Shown one piece after another: positions 1-8,302 of a DNA stretch of 34,613 nt. The notes below the pieces were generated by a model. The model was not told where the DNA came from, ran no database searches, and saw only the letters and a program-made list of their open reading frames with translations. Numbering within the stretch: the stretch's first letter is position 1; each line of letters starts with the position of its first letter. This stretch comes from Nitrospirota bacterium (lineage in GTDB: Bacteria > Nitrospinota_A > UBA7883 > JACRGQ01): assembly GCA_024275955.1 (NCBI GenBank), contig JAJRYD010000017.1, positions 1-34,613 on the forward strand, read 5' to 3'. The position numbers were made by a program, and so were the translations under genes.

Positions 1-139
1 CCGTCCTTAAGAAAGGTAAACGGCTATAGACATCTCATAGAATTAAGGAGCATTATGAAACGTATCCTGAATACCGGTAAAGTTGCAAAGGTAGCGTGAC
101 GGTCATGCCGGAAATTTCAACTAAGAAAGGGCTTGATTC
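1..139. repeat. Left copy of 139-bp terminal inverted repeat
   Basis: Bases 1-139 are the exact reverse complement of 34475-34613; identity stops at base 140. The inner boundary falls at a codon edge of the methyltransferase gene, just after codon 300, so the repeat has replaced the 3' end of that gene. The plus strand carries a GGAG ribosome-site-like sequence before an ATG at 55, opening only a 14-codon reading frame. No transposase is visible because the sequence ends inside the repeat. It is most likely the end of an insertion sequence at which an assembly graph broke; a genuine terminal repeat or a fold-back artefact is less likely. Confidence 0.85.
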
Positions 140-1039
140 ATCAATGAGGCCAACATAAGGAGGGCTTGTAACAACGCCATGAAATAATGGAACCTTAGCA
201 AACCTACTATCTGAATTAAGCACTTTAACAGTTGCACCATTTTGCACTTCTGAAAATTCCTTTATCCTTTTTACCGTATCCATACAATATCTAGAAATAA
301 ATTTAAACGCATTGTCAGTTGGCCTGCACATGCGGGAATGCTTACGACAATAATATTCCTCAGTTTGAGGTTTTTTAGGAAAGTCAAGTTCATGGTGTGC
401 CGTCATGCGGGCCGATCTAGCAGAACGTGAAAGAATTATTTTTAGTAAGTTCTTATTTTTATATTTTGGAATTAGTTTTAGAAATAAGAGCAGGTCATTT
501 AAAGCCTTTGGGGCAAACCATTCTTTTAAATATTTATTATCTCTTAATGCCTCATGGTCATCTGTTTTAGAATGTTCAAACAATGTGCCATCTTTGTATA
601 AATACATTTCATCAAGTATCTGATTGATTTCTGTTGTCACTTGTTCAAAGTCGTAAATTTGAGTTTTAACCTTTGATAAAAGAACATTGAATGCAGATAC
701 ATCGTAGCCAATACTGTTTATCCCCAGCTCGTTTGCCTGAACTAACGCTGTGCCGGACCCACAGAATGGGTCAATGACCGTTTGCCCTTTTGAAAAAAAC
801 TTGCGAAGAAAGACCTCCACTAGTTGAGGAATGAATTTACCTAAATATGGATGTAGCCTGTGGACATGTTTTGTCCTTAACTTCTCAGGTAAATCTTTTT
901 CACTCCAATCCAAATTAAGTTGTCCCAAGGGAGTATTTGGCTTGACCAAAGAAGGAATTGTCGGCGATGACGAAGGTTTAATTTTCTCTTCAAGTGTTGA
1001 TGTTTTCATGTTCCCCATAAGCTTTGAGGATTCTACCAT
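53..1039 (-). pseudogene. DNA (adenine/cytosine-N4) methyltransferase, 3' end lost
   Basis: This is an amino-type SAM-dependent DNA methyltransferase. The SAM-binding motif I reads DPFCGSGT at residues 90-97 and the catalytic motif IV reads TSPPY at 291-295. The order motif I, long middle region, motif IV fits alpha/gamma-type N6-adenine or N4-cytosine enzymes. Homologues continue after the VGLID segment with a conserved Tyr-His-Glu-rich stretch, but here residues 301-328 come entirely from the terminal repeat, so the C-terminal part is missing. No upstream ribosome site clearly decides between Met1, Met8 and Met11. The gene is AT-richer than its neighbours and no restriction enzyme is visible beside it. 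It is probably inactive as written, although motifs I and IV are both present. Confidence 0.8.
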
Positions 1040-1223
1040 ACTAGAATAATCCGCTTGTCCATTATCATCCCATTCAGAATAATTCTACAGCCACTCTTAG
1101 CTCACTTCCTACCCATCATACGCCTGCCATGTGGATTCCTTGTAACGGCTTATACTTTAACTTGCTGAAAAATATGTAAATAATCAGACTAAATTGAACC
1201 GCCTCTCCTTAGCCTGCCCTCTA

Positions 1224-2696
1224 CTACTTCAGCCCCCTATACCCATAGCCTTTGTATAGATAAAAGGTACGCGCGTAAACGGTATTGCGTCGGCGGCGTA
1301 TCTCGATTTCCACAGGCTCTTCCACCCTGTCAAAAAGATAATAGGCCGACGGCCCTTCCGTAAAGATATTGTCGGCAACGAAAATAAAGTTAGCTCCTAT
1401 AGGCGGTTCTGCTGGGTCAAAGAAATCGAACTGGTCTGTTTTCTTGTTCAGCGAGAATACCGGAATCCTATCCTGCACAGCAAAGACTATCGGCCCGGAG
1501 AGAACATGATTGTGCGACATAACAAACTTTGGTTTATCGTCCGGTAATGAAGCATACATCTCTTCTATCTTCGGCCCTGCTTCGTCCCACCCGTAGAGGG
1601 TGTTGGTTATATCGTACCTCGGTTTATCAAACGGAATGACAGGGTAAAACGTCTGAAAGAAAAGGACGAGTGAAAGTATAAAGCCAACCCCTAGGGAGAG
1701 AGCGGTAAACCGCTTGAAAAACTTTCCGCCTTCGACAAACAGATACCCCCAGGCGGGGAAAAGCGCTAGATACCCAAGCGCCGTCCAGTGCGGTTCGCTT
1801 TCTTTTGTCCAGAAAGTTATAAGCATGAAAAAAGCGAGAGGAGGAACGCCGAGCCAAAAAGGAACAAAAAACTTTTCTTCCTTTTCCACAAAAACTTTTT
1901 TGAATAAAACATACGCCACATAAATAAGCGCGAGCCAGATAAACGGAGAGTAGTAAAGCATCTGCCCGCCAAGAGCCTCCGCCATATGGTTAAGCTCAAA
2001 GCCTCTGCCGGAATGATGCCGCTCGGTTAGATGAAATTTGAACGACGGAAAATCGTTCTTCACGTTCCATATAAGAACCGGCGAAAAGACAATAAGCCCC
2101 AAAACCCCGCCGAGGTATATATGCGGCGCTTTTAAATGTTTTCTATAACCTTTGTGCCACGCAAGCATAAGAAGCGTGAAAGGAATAAGAGGAAGCACCA
2201 TATACTTGCTTAACAACCCAAGCCCCACCGTAATGCCGACAAGATACCAGAGCATAGGCTTATCATTTTTAAGCAGATAAGCGACAAGGTAAACAAAGAG
2301 AAACCAGAAAAACATAGCAGGTACATCCGGCACTATCTGCAACCCGCCGTACGCCAGTATCGGGCAGAAGTTGAACATCATCAGCGCGTAGAAAGCCGCC
2401 TTGTCGCTTTCAAAAATCAGAACAGTTGTACGGTGCAAAACGATACAGCTAAATATATACAGCGTGGCGGATGGAAAGCGTGTCCAGAAAACCCCCGTAT
2501 CGTCGATGCTGTTAAATATTCTTATCAGCCACGCTACCATCGGAGGGTGGTCGTAATAACTCCAGTCTATATTTCTCGACCATGCCCAGTAATACGCCTC
2601 GGCATCGCCAAGGCCGGAGCTTTCCATAGCGATGAGGCGTAGCCAGCCTATAGTAAGAACCATTGTTACCGCGCGAATCTGCCATTTTATCGACAT
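1224..2696 (-). CDS. GT39/ArnT-like membrane glycosyltransferase
   Basis: A 490-residue polytopic membrane protein of the dolichyl-phosphate-mannose mannosyltransferase/ArnT (PMT_2) superfamily. These enzymes move a sugar from a polyprenyl-phosphate donor to an acceptor on the periplasmic face of the inner membrane. After the first membrane helix comes an Asp-x-Glu motif (D31, E33) in a DAEAYYW segment, then YYDHPP at 47-52, the usual first periplasmic loop of the family. About ten further hydrophobic segments follow, ending in a roughly 130-residue soluble domain. It starts 2 nt after the lpxI stop, so it is the last gene of the oxidoreductase-lpxI-glycosyltransferase operon. That context suggests a lipid A or LPS core acceptor, but the sugar and acceptor cannot be read from the sequence. 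Confidence 0.82.
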   Translation of the reverse strand: MSIKWQIRAVTMVLTIGWLRLIAMESSGLGDAEAYYWAWSRNIDWSYYDHPPMVAWLIRIFNSIDDTGVFWTRFPSATLYIFSCIVLHRTTVLIFESDKAAFYALMMFNFCPILAYGGLQIVPDVPAMFFWFLFVYLVAYLLKNDKPMLWYLVGITVGLGLLSKYMVLPLIPFTLLMLAWHKGYRKHLKAPHIYLGGVLGLIVFSPVLIWNVKNDFPSFKFHLTERHHSGRGFELNHMAEALGGQMLYYSPFIWLALIYVAYVLFKKVFVEKEEKFFVPFWLGVPPLAFFMLITFWTKESEPHWTALGYLALFPAWGYLFVEGGKFFKRFTALSLGVGFILSLVLFFQTFYPVIPFDKPRYDITNTLYGWDEAGPKIEEMYASLPDDKPKFVMSHNHVLSGPIVFAVQDRIPVFSLNKKTDQFDFFDPAEPPIGANFIFVADNIFTEGPSAYYLFDRVEEPVEIEIRRRRNTVYARTFYLYKGYGYRGLK

Positions 2697-2698
2697 TA

Positions 2699-3502
2699 TT
2701 AAATCGCCACAAAAGGCAGACCGGCTTCATCGCATGCCGCGACGACTTCCGGCAGGTTTACGACAACGGTGCGGCCCGCCTCTACGGCAAGGCCGGAAGC
2801 GCCGCCGCTTACAAGATGTTCTATGGTTGCTAGACCGACAGAAGGAATGTCGAATCTAAAGTCCTGTTTGGGCCGGCTTGTTTTAATCATTACCGCTCCG
2901 CTCCCTCCAGCAAGCCTGCATCCACGTTCAATAGTTTCGTCGGTTCCCTCTACCGCTTCCACTGCTATAACGCTCTCGCCTTTTACTATAAGCGTCTGCC
3001 CCACATCCTTGCCGGCGAGATCTTTGCAAAGCTCGAACCCGTAATCAAAATCTGCCTGCACATCTTTAGACGGCTTATGCTTTCCAAGCAGACCTTTTGG
3101 CGGAAGAAAGTTAGGTAGCCAATCGGTCTGCTTTTCCACAATCAGACCGTTTTTTTCCAGCTCTTCTATGATGGAAAGCATAATAGAGCTGTCTCTTTTC
3201 ATTATCCGTTTTGCCATTATTTTCGCGCCAGTAACATCTAGCATAAGGTCGGTAAACACCATCGCTTTTTTAAATTTACCTATAAGAACCACTTTCTTCG
3301 CGCCTGCACTTTTAAGAATTTTTATTGTTTTGCCGACCTTGCCTATAGGATGCGTATAGACCGTTGCCAAACCGCCAAGCCCTGTCGCGTTAGCTTCATT
3401 GAACGTCACCGCAACCACCGCGACGGAACGTTTTTTTGCCGTTTCGCAAACCGCTATCGGCAGGCTTCCGCTACCAGCTATAAGGCCAAGAGTGCCGCCC
3501 AT
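2699..3502 (-). CDS. lpxI: UDP-2,3-diacylglucosamine pyrophosphatase LpxI
   Basis: LpxI hydrolyses UDP-2,3-diacylglucosamine to lipid X and UMP, the fourth step of lipid A synthesis, in organisms that lack LpxH. The 267-residue length is normal for the family. The N-terminal GLIAGSGSLP segment (6-15) and the C-terminal QDFRFDIP motif (213-220) are family signatures; aspartates 214 and 218 lie in the region containing the essential aspartate of Caulobacter LpxI. The start ATG overlaps the TGA of the upstream oxidoreductase by one base, and the glycosyltransferase follows 2 nt after the stop, indicating translational coupling. The gene marks the host as an LPS-making Gram-negative. Confidence 0.93.
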   Translation of the reverse strand: MGGTLGLIAGSGSLPIAVCETAKKRSVAVVAVTFNEANATGLGGLATVYTHPIGKVGKTIKILKSAGAKKVVLIGKFKKAMVFTDLMLDVTGAKIMAKRIMKRDSSIMLSIIEELEKNGLIVEKQTDWLPNFLPPKGLLGKHKPSKDVQADFDYGFELCKDLAGKDVGQTLIVKGESVIAVEAVEGTDETIERGCRLAGGSGAVMIKTSRPKQDFRFDIPSVGLATIEHLVSGGASGLAVEAGRTVVVNLPEVVAACDEAGLPFVAI

Positions 3503-4494
3503 CAGCCGCCGTTAGCCAGTTTAAACTTTTCCAATATCTGGAGCGCGACCTTTAGCGACTTTAGTTCATTTTCAACCGACACGTTTCTGCTGGTGCGCTC
3601 AAAAACGCAGTCGACAAGGTGCTGAAGCTCGAGCTTTAGAGGGTTTTCACGGTGAACAAAAATCCTTTCGCGCCTTTCCTCTTCTTTGTACTTAAGCTCT
3701 TTTGTTTTCGTAGTGCCGGAGGAATCTCTCAATTCGTGCTGGGAAGTTACAAGGCGATGGACGTTTATCTCCTGATCGGCAAAATCCATCTTTATATATT
3801 CCTCGCGGGACGTTATCGCCATATTCCGTATTTTATTCTGCGTTGCCCTGCTGGCGGTTACCGTTGCCAGACAGCCCGATTCAAACAGTATCTGCACCAC
3901 AACTATGTCATCGCGCTTAGAGAAGACTATACTCCCCATAACATTAATCTGTTTTACTTCGGACTTTACAAGGTTGAGAATTATATCTATATCGTGAATC
4001 ATAAGGTCGAGTACTACGCCATCCTCGGCTACACGGGGGTCGTAAGGGCCAAGCCGCCTGCTTTGTATAAGTAGCGGCTCTTTCACCAGCTTTTGTAGCT
4101 CCTGAACGGCGCCATTAAACCGCTCGACATGGCCAACATGCAAAACAAGGTCATTCTTCTCGGCGATATCAAAAAGCTCCTTAGCATCTTCGTAATTATT
4201 GGAGATAGGTTTTTCGACCAGCAGGTTCGTGCCGTTGAGGAGCGCTTCTTTCGCAACCTCGTAATGAAGCTTGGTAGGAACAGCAACGGTCGCTATATCG
4301 ACCTGTTGCACCAGATCTCTGTAATTTTCAAAATATTCGATACCGAATCTTTCGGCCGTAGCCTTGCCCAGCTTTTGGTTTACATCGGCAATTCCCACAA
4401 TTTCGACATCCCGTATCTCTGAATAGCAGTTGAGGTGAAAAGTACCCATCCGTCCGACACCGATAACTCCCACGCGCAGTTTTTTATTTTCCAT
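3502..4494 (-). CDS. Gfo/Idh/MocA-family oxidoreductase (lipid A cluster)
   Basis: A 330-residue NAD(P)-dependent oxidoreductase. The N-terminal Rossmann fold has its glycine motif at residues 9-17 (GVIGVGRMG). The family's EKP motif lies at 94-96, where the lysine contacts cofactor and substrate, and an HVERFN segment follows. It is the first gene of the operon, overlapping lpxI by one base. Oxidoreductases of this family beside lpxA/lpxI/lpxB are common. One characterised member, GnnA, oxidises the 3-OH of UDP-GlcNAc so that GnnB can aminate it, giving amide-linked acyl chains in lipid A. No gnnB is visible here, so that function is only a possibility suggested by context. Confidence 0.88.
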   Translation of the reverse strand: MENKKLRVGVIGVGRMGTFHLNCYSEIRDVEIVGIADVNQKLGKATAERFGIEYFENYRDLVQQVDIATVAVPTKLHYEVAKEALLNGTNLLVEKPISNNYEDAKELFDIAEKNDLVLHVGHVERFNGAVQELQKLVKEPLLIQSRRLGPYDPRVAEDGVVLDLMIHDIDIILNLVKSEVKQINVMGSIVFSKRDDIVVVQILFESGCLATVTASRATQNKIRNMAITSREEYIKMDFADQEINVHRLVTSQHELRDSSGTTKTKELKYKEEERRERIFVHRENPLKLELQHLVDCVFERTSRNVSVENELKSLKVALQILEKFKLANGG

Positions 4495-4679
4495 AGCTGA
4501 AACGGATTATAGCAACCGATTGGGGGGGGTGGCAATGGCGGGTAATGCGCCTATTAAATCTGCAACGGTCTATAACGCTTAAGGCAGACCGTGAAAAGAG
4601 CCGAAACGCAGACAAAAAATTAGAGGAAAATGGCTGTAAGTTCTTTAAAAAGACGTTTTGTACACAGCTTTTAGGGGCC

Positions 4680-5744
4680 TTATTTTTGTTTGCCTTTCTT
4701 TTTGGCCGGCGTATCGACACCGCTGTAGATAGACAACTCTTTGAAAAGCTTTCTTGGAACCGGAACTTTTATAAGCTTTCCTTCTGGAAGATCCTCTTCT
4801 GGAATCATCGAATTCATTACAGCCGTTTCGAAGGCAAGCTTTTCATCTCCGCTAAGTTTAGCCGCCACGCTTCTAAAGCTGTCTCCTTTTTTGGTCCTGT
4901 ATATTTCTAGGCGGTATTCCGGTTTGGCTTTTTTCCCTTTTCTTCTGTCGACCTTCCCCCACGGCAATCCTCTTACCATGTTTATATACTCATCTCTTTT
5001 TACCAAAGTCTTTTTGCCCCTATTAAGAAGTATCTGCGATTTTTCTCCAACCCGTACAATTCTCTCTATCGTGTCTGGGTGAGTGGCGATAAAAGCATGA
5101 TACCCAACCCCCCCGACTCTTGACTTAAACCGCAAGGTACGAAACATTTTCGCGCTTTCGCTCGGGTCGTAACCTGCCTCGTAGGCATATATCATCCCAA
5201 GTTCATCGGCATTCAACTCCAGCTCTCTCCCGTACCCAAGTTTTTTCATAGCCGATATGGAACTGCCGGCAACAAGCAGTGCGGCGCTGTCGCCGCTGCT
5301 CGAGCCGCTCGCGACGCTTCCAGCCAAACCTGCGAAAATGAGAAACATGTCGCCCATGCTCTTTTTCAGCTGTTTAACGGAATGATGGCCTATTACATGC
5401 CCAGTCTCATGCCCAAGCAAGCCGGCCAACGCCGCCTCGCTGTCGAGATACGCAAGCATGCCGGTAGTTACATATATGTATCCGCCCGGCAAAGCGAAGG
5501 CGTTGAGCATAGGATCTTCTAAAACCGTAAAGCGGTATTCAAACTGCGGGTCGTCTATCGAGCCGAGTAGCTTTTGGCCGACAGACTGCACATACTCCTG
5601 CAGTGCCTTATTTTCACTTACCTGAAACATCTTGCGTATATACCTGTCGGATCTAGCACCTATTTTTATCTCTTCTTCCAGCGTTACCGCCAAAACATCG
5701 AGCGGAACGAGCAAAAGCAAAAAGAAAATCAGAGATCGTTTCAT
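4680..5744 (-). CDS. Periplasmic M48 zinc metalloprotease (BepA/LoiP type)
   Basis: A 354-residue exported protease. Residues 1-19 form a signal peptide (Lys-Arg, hydrophobic core, ending near VLAV). The zinc motif HETGH lies at 112-116 and the third ligand is probably E176 in an E-x-x-A-D segment, both typical of M48 peptidases. A Gly/Ser/Ala-rich loop separates them. After the peptidase domain (to about 250) comes a basic linker and a region at about 275-340 that looks LysM-like, followed by a Lys-rich tail, which would suit a peptidoglycan- or envelope-associated quality-control protease. It is transcribed away from the agmatinase-family gene, and 185 bp separates it from the next gene, so it is probably its own unit. 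Confidence 0.88.
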   Translation of the reverse strand: MKRSLIFFLLLLVPLDVLAVTLEEEIKIGARSDRYIRKMFQVSENKALQEYVQSVGQKLLGSIDDPQFEYRFTVLEDPMLNAFALPGGYIYVTTGMLAYLDSEAALAGLLGHETGHVIGHHSVKQLKKSMGDMFLIFAGLAGSVASGSSSGDSAALLVAGSSISAMKKLGYGRELELNADELGMIYAYEAGYDPSESAKMFRTLRFKSRVGGVGYHAFIATHPDTIERIVRVGEKSQILLNRGKKTLVKRDEYINMVRGLPWGKVDRRKGKKAKPEYRLEIYRTKKGDSFRSVAAKLSGDEKLAFETAVMNSMIPEEDLPEGKLIKVPVPRKLFKELSIYSGVDTPAKKKGKQK

Positions 5745-5792
5745 CTTCTAATATTATCATTTTTCTGTTACAAAGATGATGTGGAAAAGGGG

Positions 5793-6659
5793 ATGAACTC
5801 TTACGATTTCGATTTTGGCGGGATAAGCTGTTCCTACGATGCGTCTTCCATCGCTATACTGCCTGTGCCGTATGCCGGAACAGTAACCTACGGGCAGGGA
5901 ACGCATGAAGGCCCAGCGGCTATACTAAACGCATCTCAAAACGTAGAGACCTACGATTTTACTACCGGAAAAAACCTTGAAACCCTCAAACTATCCACAA
6001 TGCAGATGATAGACTGCGCGGGCGAACCTGAAGAGGTTATGCCAAGAATAGAAACTGCTGTCGCGCAAATCGTATCCGACGGCAAACAGCCGTTCATGCT
6101 CGGCGGAGAACATTCTATAACAGGCCCTGCCGTAAGGGCGGTGGTCAAGCATTTTGGAGAGTCGCAAATAGGGGTAGTACAGCTTGATGCCCATGCCGAC
6201 CTGCGCCAAAGCTACTCAGGCACTATCCACAGCCATGCGTCGGTTATGAGCCGTGTGCGGGAGGTAGCGCCTGCCGTACAGCTTGGGGTACGAAGTTGCT
6301 CAATCGAAGAAGCTAAACTTATAGAGAAACAAAAATATATTATTCTAAGCCCTGAAGACTCTTTGAAAACCGATAAGCTGGAAAAAGCGCTTGAAACACT
6401 CCCAGAAAAAATTTACCTCACGGTTGATATAGACTCTATCGACCCTTCAATAATCCCATCGACAGGAACACCAGAACCGGGGGGATACAACTGGTATGAG
6501 ATAAATAAAATAATAGAAACCATCGGCAGGTTTAAAAAGGTTATCGGCGCCGACTTAGTGGAGCTTGCCCCGATTGAGGGGACGCACGCGCCGGACTTTA
6601 CCGCCGCCAAACTGGCATTCAATATACTTTCCATCATGAGCGGAGAGCCTACGGCATGA
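5793..6659 (+). CDS. speB: Agmatinase/arginase-family ureohydrolase
   Basis: A 288-residue Mn-dependent ureohydrolase that most resembles agmatinase, which converts agmatine to putrescine and urea. The metal ligands are visible: GGEHS at 104-108 (H107), DAHAD at 132-136 and DIDSIDPS at 212-219, followed by the family signature GTGTPEPGG. The frame is open 73 codons further upstream, but that stretch lies inside the divergent protease gene. The ATG at 5793, directly after an AAAGGGG sequence, is preferred; an in-frame GTG at 5781 is an alternative. The stop overlaps the start of the next gene (ATGA), implying coupled translation. No arginine decarboxylase gene is present in the window. Confidence 0.88.
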   Translation: MNSYDFDFGGISCSYDASSIAILPVPYAGTVTYGQGTHEGPAAILNASQNVETYDFTTGKNLETLKLSTMQMIDCAGEPEEVMPRIETAVAQIVSDGKQPFMLGGEHSITGPAVRAVVKHFGESQIGVVQLDAHADLRQSYSGTIHSHASVMSRVREVAPAVQLGVRSCSIEEAKLIEKQKYIILSPEDSLKTDKLEKALETLPEKIYLTVDIDSIDPSIIPSTGTPEPGGYNWYEINKIIETIGRFKKVIGADLVELAPIEGTHAPDFTAAKLAFNILSIMSGEPTA

Positions 6660-7243
6660 TAAACGATACCGGACAGATAGGTTTTGACTTTAACCAAGAG
6701 CAACAAAAGCGCGTTGTGGTTTTCGATCTTGAAACACAGCTTTCAGCCAGTGAAGTAGGCGGATGGGGCAACACGCACCTTATGCGGGTAGCTGTAGGCG
6801 TGGCGCACGACTCGGCAGACGGCGAGTACAAAGTCTTTTATGAAGACGACATGCCGGAACTCCTTAAACTGTTGAAAAGTGCTGATGTTGTCGTCGGTTT
6901 TAATTCGCGCAGTTTCGACTACGGGGTATTAAAGAGATACACCGACGAACCTCTAAAAGATATATTACCGACGCTCGACTTAATAGAAAAGGTACAAAAA
7001 AGCATCGGGTTTAGAGTGGGGCTAAACAACATCGCTTCCGCCACCGTAGGGGCCGAGAAAAGCGCCGACGGGCTTCAATCGCTCAAGTGGTTCAAGGAAG
7101 GAAAGCTCGGCCTGATAGCAGACTACTGCAAACAGGATGTAAAAGTTACACGCGACGTTTATCTGTTCGCCCTGACAAACGGACATCTTTTTTACACAGA
7201 TAAAAAAGGGAAGAGAATAAAGTTTCCGGTAAAGCTCGATTGA
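6656..7243 (+). CDS. RNase H-fold DEDDy 3'-5' exonuclease-like protein
   Basis: A 195-residue stand-alone exonuclease domain of the DnaQ-like superfamily, close to the RNase_H_2/YprB type. The acidic motifs are in order: Exo I D24-x-E26 in a FDLET segment, Exo II GFNSRSFD with D88, and Exo III Y157-x-x-x-D161 in YCKQD. The tyrosine places it in the DEDDy group. It begins inside the stop codon of the agmatinase-family gene. A helicase partner, often fused to such domains, is absent, so the substrate is unknown. Confidence 0.8.
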   Translation: MINDTGQIGFDFNQEQQKRVVVFDLETQLSASEVGGWGNTHLMRVAVGVAHDSADGEYKVFYEDDMPELLKLLKSADVVVGFNSRSFDYGVLKRYTDEPLKDILPTLDLIEKVQKSIGFRVGLNNIASATVGAEKSADGLQSLKWFKEGKLGLIADYCKQDVKVTRDVYLFALTNGHLFYTDKKGKRIKFPVKLD

Positions 7244-7311
7244 CCGCGTTAGCAAGGGCCAAACCCGCCCGAACTTCGGCAGGTTGTTCGAGAAACTCTT
7301 TGCCATTAGGT

Positions 7312-7439
7312 GGGCTGTTGCCGAATGATATAAATTTGATTTTTCCACAAATTACCAACCACTAAAGACTCTATTTTTAAGAAGTAAGAAAATGAACTTC
7401 TCCTTTAAACGCTCAAAAAACTCTTTTGGAAACAGTCCC
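7312..7439 (-). mobile_element. MITE-like element, copy A
   Basis: A 128-bp element related to copies at 16463-16590 and 17639-17766, here in opposite orientation. Its ends are imperfect inverted repeats: GGGCTGTTGCCGAA at the low-coordinate end against GGGACTGTTTCCAAA read from the other. It is flanked by the direct repeat TTAGGT at 7306-7311 and 7441-7446, one extra base lying before the second repeat. It sits between the exonuclease and Crp/Fnr genes and carries no gene of its own. Confidence 0.8.
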
Positions 7440-7462
7440 GTTAGGTAGAAGCTCCGTTCCGA

Positions 7463-8179
7463 CTACCTGCCGACATCGGCCCCTCCGTCAAGGTTGTCGG
7501 CAAGGTTTTTAAGCCTTCCTTTATCCTTTATAAGGATATTTTTGCCATCAACCTCTATTACCCCATCACTCTGCAAACGGCCAAGACAACGCACAGCAAC
7601 TTCAAAAGATGTTCCTATACATTCCGCCAGCTCTTTTCTTGTGAGGAACAGCTCTACCCGTAGGCCTTTCCCCTTTTCCACTTTGCCCATCTTCCCCCCC
7701 ATATTTAGAAGAAAGCGTGAAAGCCGCCGGATTACCGTCTGCACAGCCATACTGCCGAGGTCGTCTGTTATTGAACGCATTTTGGAGCTAAGCCCTGCCA
7801 TTACGGTGTGGGCCACCGAAGGGTTTGATGTAATGATCCGCAGAGCTTCATTTTTTTCTATCTTTACAGCTCTACCGGCGATAACAGCCTGACACGACGC
7901 AGGGTACGGCCTGCCGTCTATCACCGCTACCTCGGCGATGACGGAACCTTGCCCGAAAATCCCTATAATCGCCGTTTTTCCAGAGGCATATTCCTTAAAA
8001 ACCTTAACCTCTCCCGTAATAATGCACCATAGATGAGCAGGAGGATCCCCCTCTTCAAATAGAATTTCACCTTTACTAAACTCCAGAACATCAGCATGCT
8101 TTGAGCATTCTTCCAGCGCCTCATCGGGCAGGCCGGAGAAGAGTTTTACGCTCTCAATATCCTTTTTGATAAAAGTCAT
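7463..8179 (-). CDS. Crp/Fnr-family transcription regulator
   Basis: A 238-residue regulator. An N-terminal cyclic-nucleotide-binding-type beta-barrel (about 10-120, with an EGDPPAHLW stretch) is joined by a dimer helix to a C-terminal winged helix-turn-helix (about 165-215, LTRKELAECIGTSFEVAVRCL). There is no N-terminal cysteine cluster of the FNR 4Fe-4S type, so it is more like Dnr/NnrR or Crp in sensing. The frame opens at a TTG at 8194, but the ATG at 8179 preceded by TTGGAGT is the better start. It faces the DUF1858 membrane protein across about 120 bp and may control it; the effector cannot be read from the sequence. Confidence 0.87.
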   Translation of the reverse strand: MTFIKKDIESVKLFSGLPDEALEECSKHADVLEFSKGEILFEEGDPPAHLWCIITGEVKVFKEYASGKTAIIGIFGQGSVIAEVAVIDGRPYPASCQAVIAGRAVKIEKNEALRIITSNPSVAHTVMAGLSSKMRSITDDLGSMAVQTVIRRLSRFLLNMGGKMGKVEKGKGLRVELFLTRKELAECIGTSFEVAVRCLGRLQSDGVIEVDGKNILIKDKGRLKNLADNLDGGADVGR

Positions 8180-8221
8180 AACACTCCAACTCAAATTTAG
8201 AGTTATCTAGTAAAGTAATAA

Positions 8222-8250
8222 TTAACCGTTTAACGAAACTATTTTATAAT
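8222..8250 (+). promoter_or_regulatory. Putative operator and -10 box upstream of the DUF1858 gene
   Basis: In the divergent region, TTAACCGTTTAA (8222-8233) has the TTAA-N4-TTAA shape of Crp/Fnr/Dnr sites, and TATAAT lies at 8245-8250. The palindrome would cover the -35 region of the plus-strand promoter. Its centre is not at the canonical -41.5 position, so activation is less certain than binding. Confidence 0.4.
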
Positions 8251-8302
8251 AAGTCTTTGCCTTTGTAAAAAGGCACTAACGTGCTGAGGAGAAACCGGGA
8301 CA

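Noticed and set aside
3652-4074. 140-codon plus-strand frame opposite the Gfo/Idh gene
   Set aside because: It is a shadow of the well-supported minus-strand oxidoreductase and has no motif or ribosome site.
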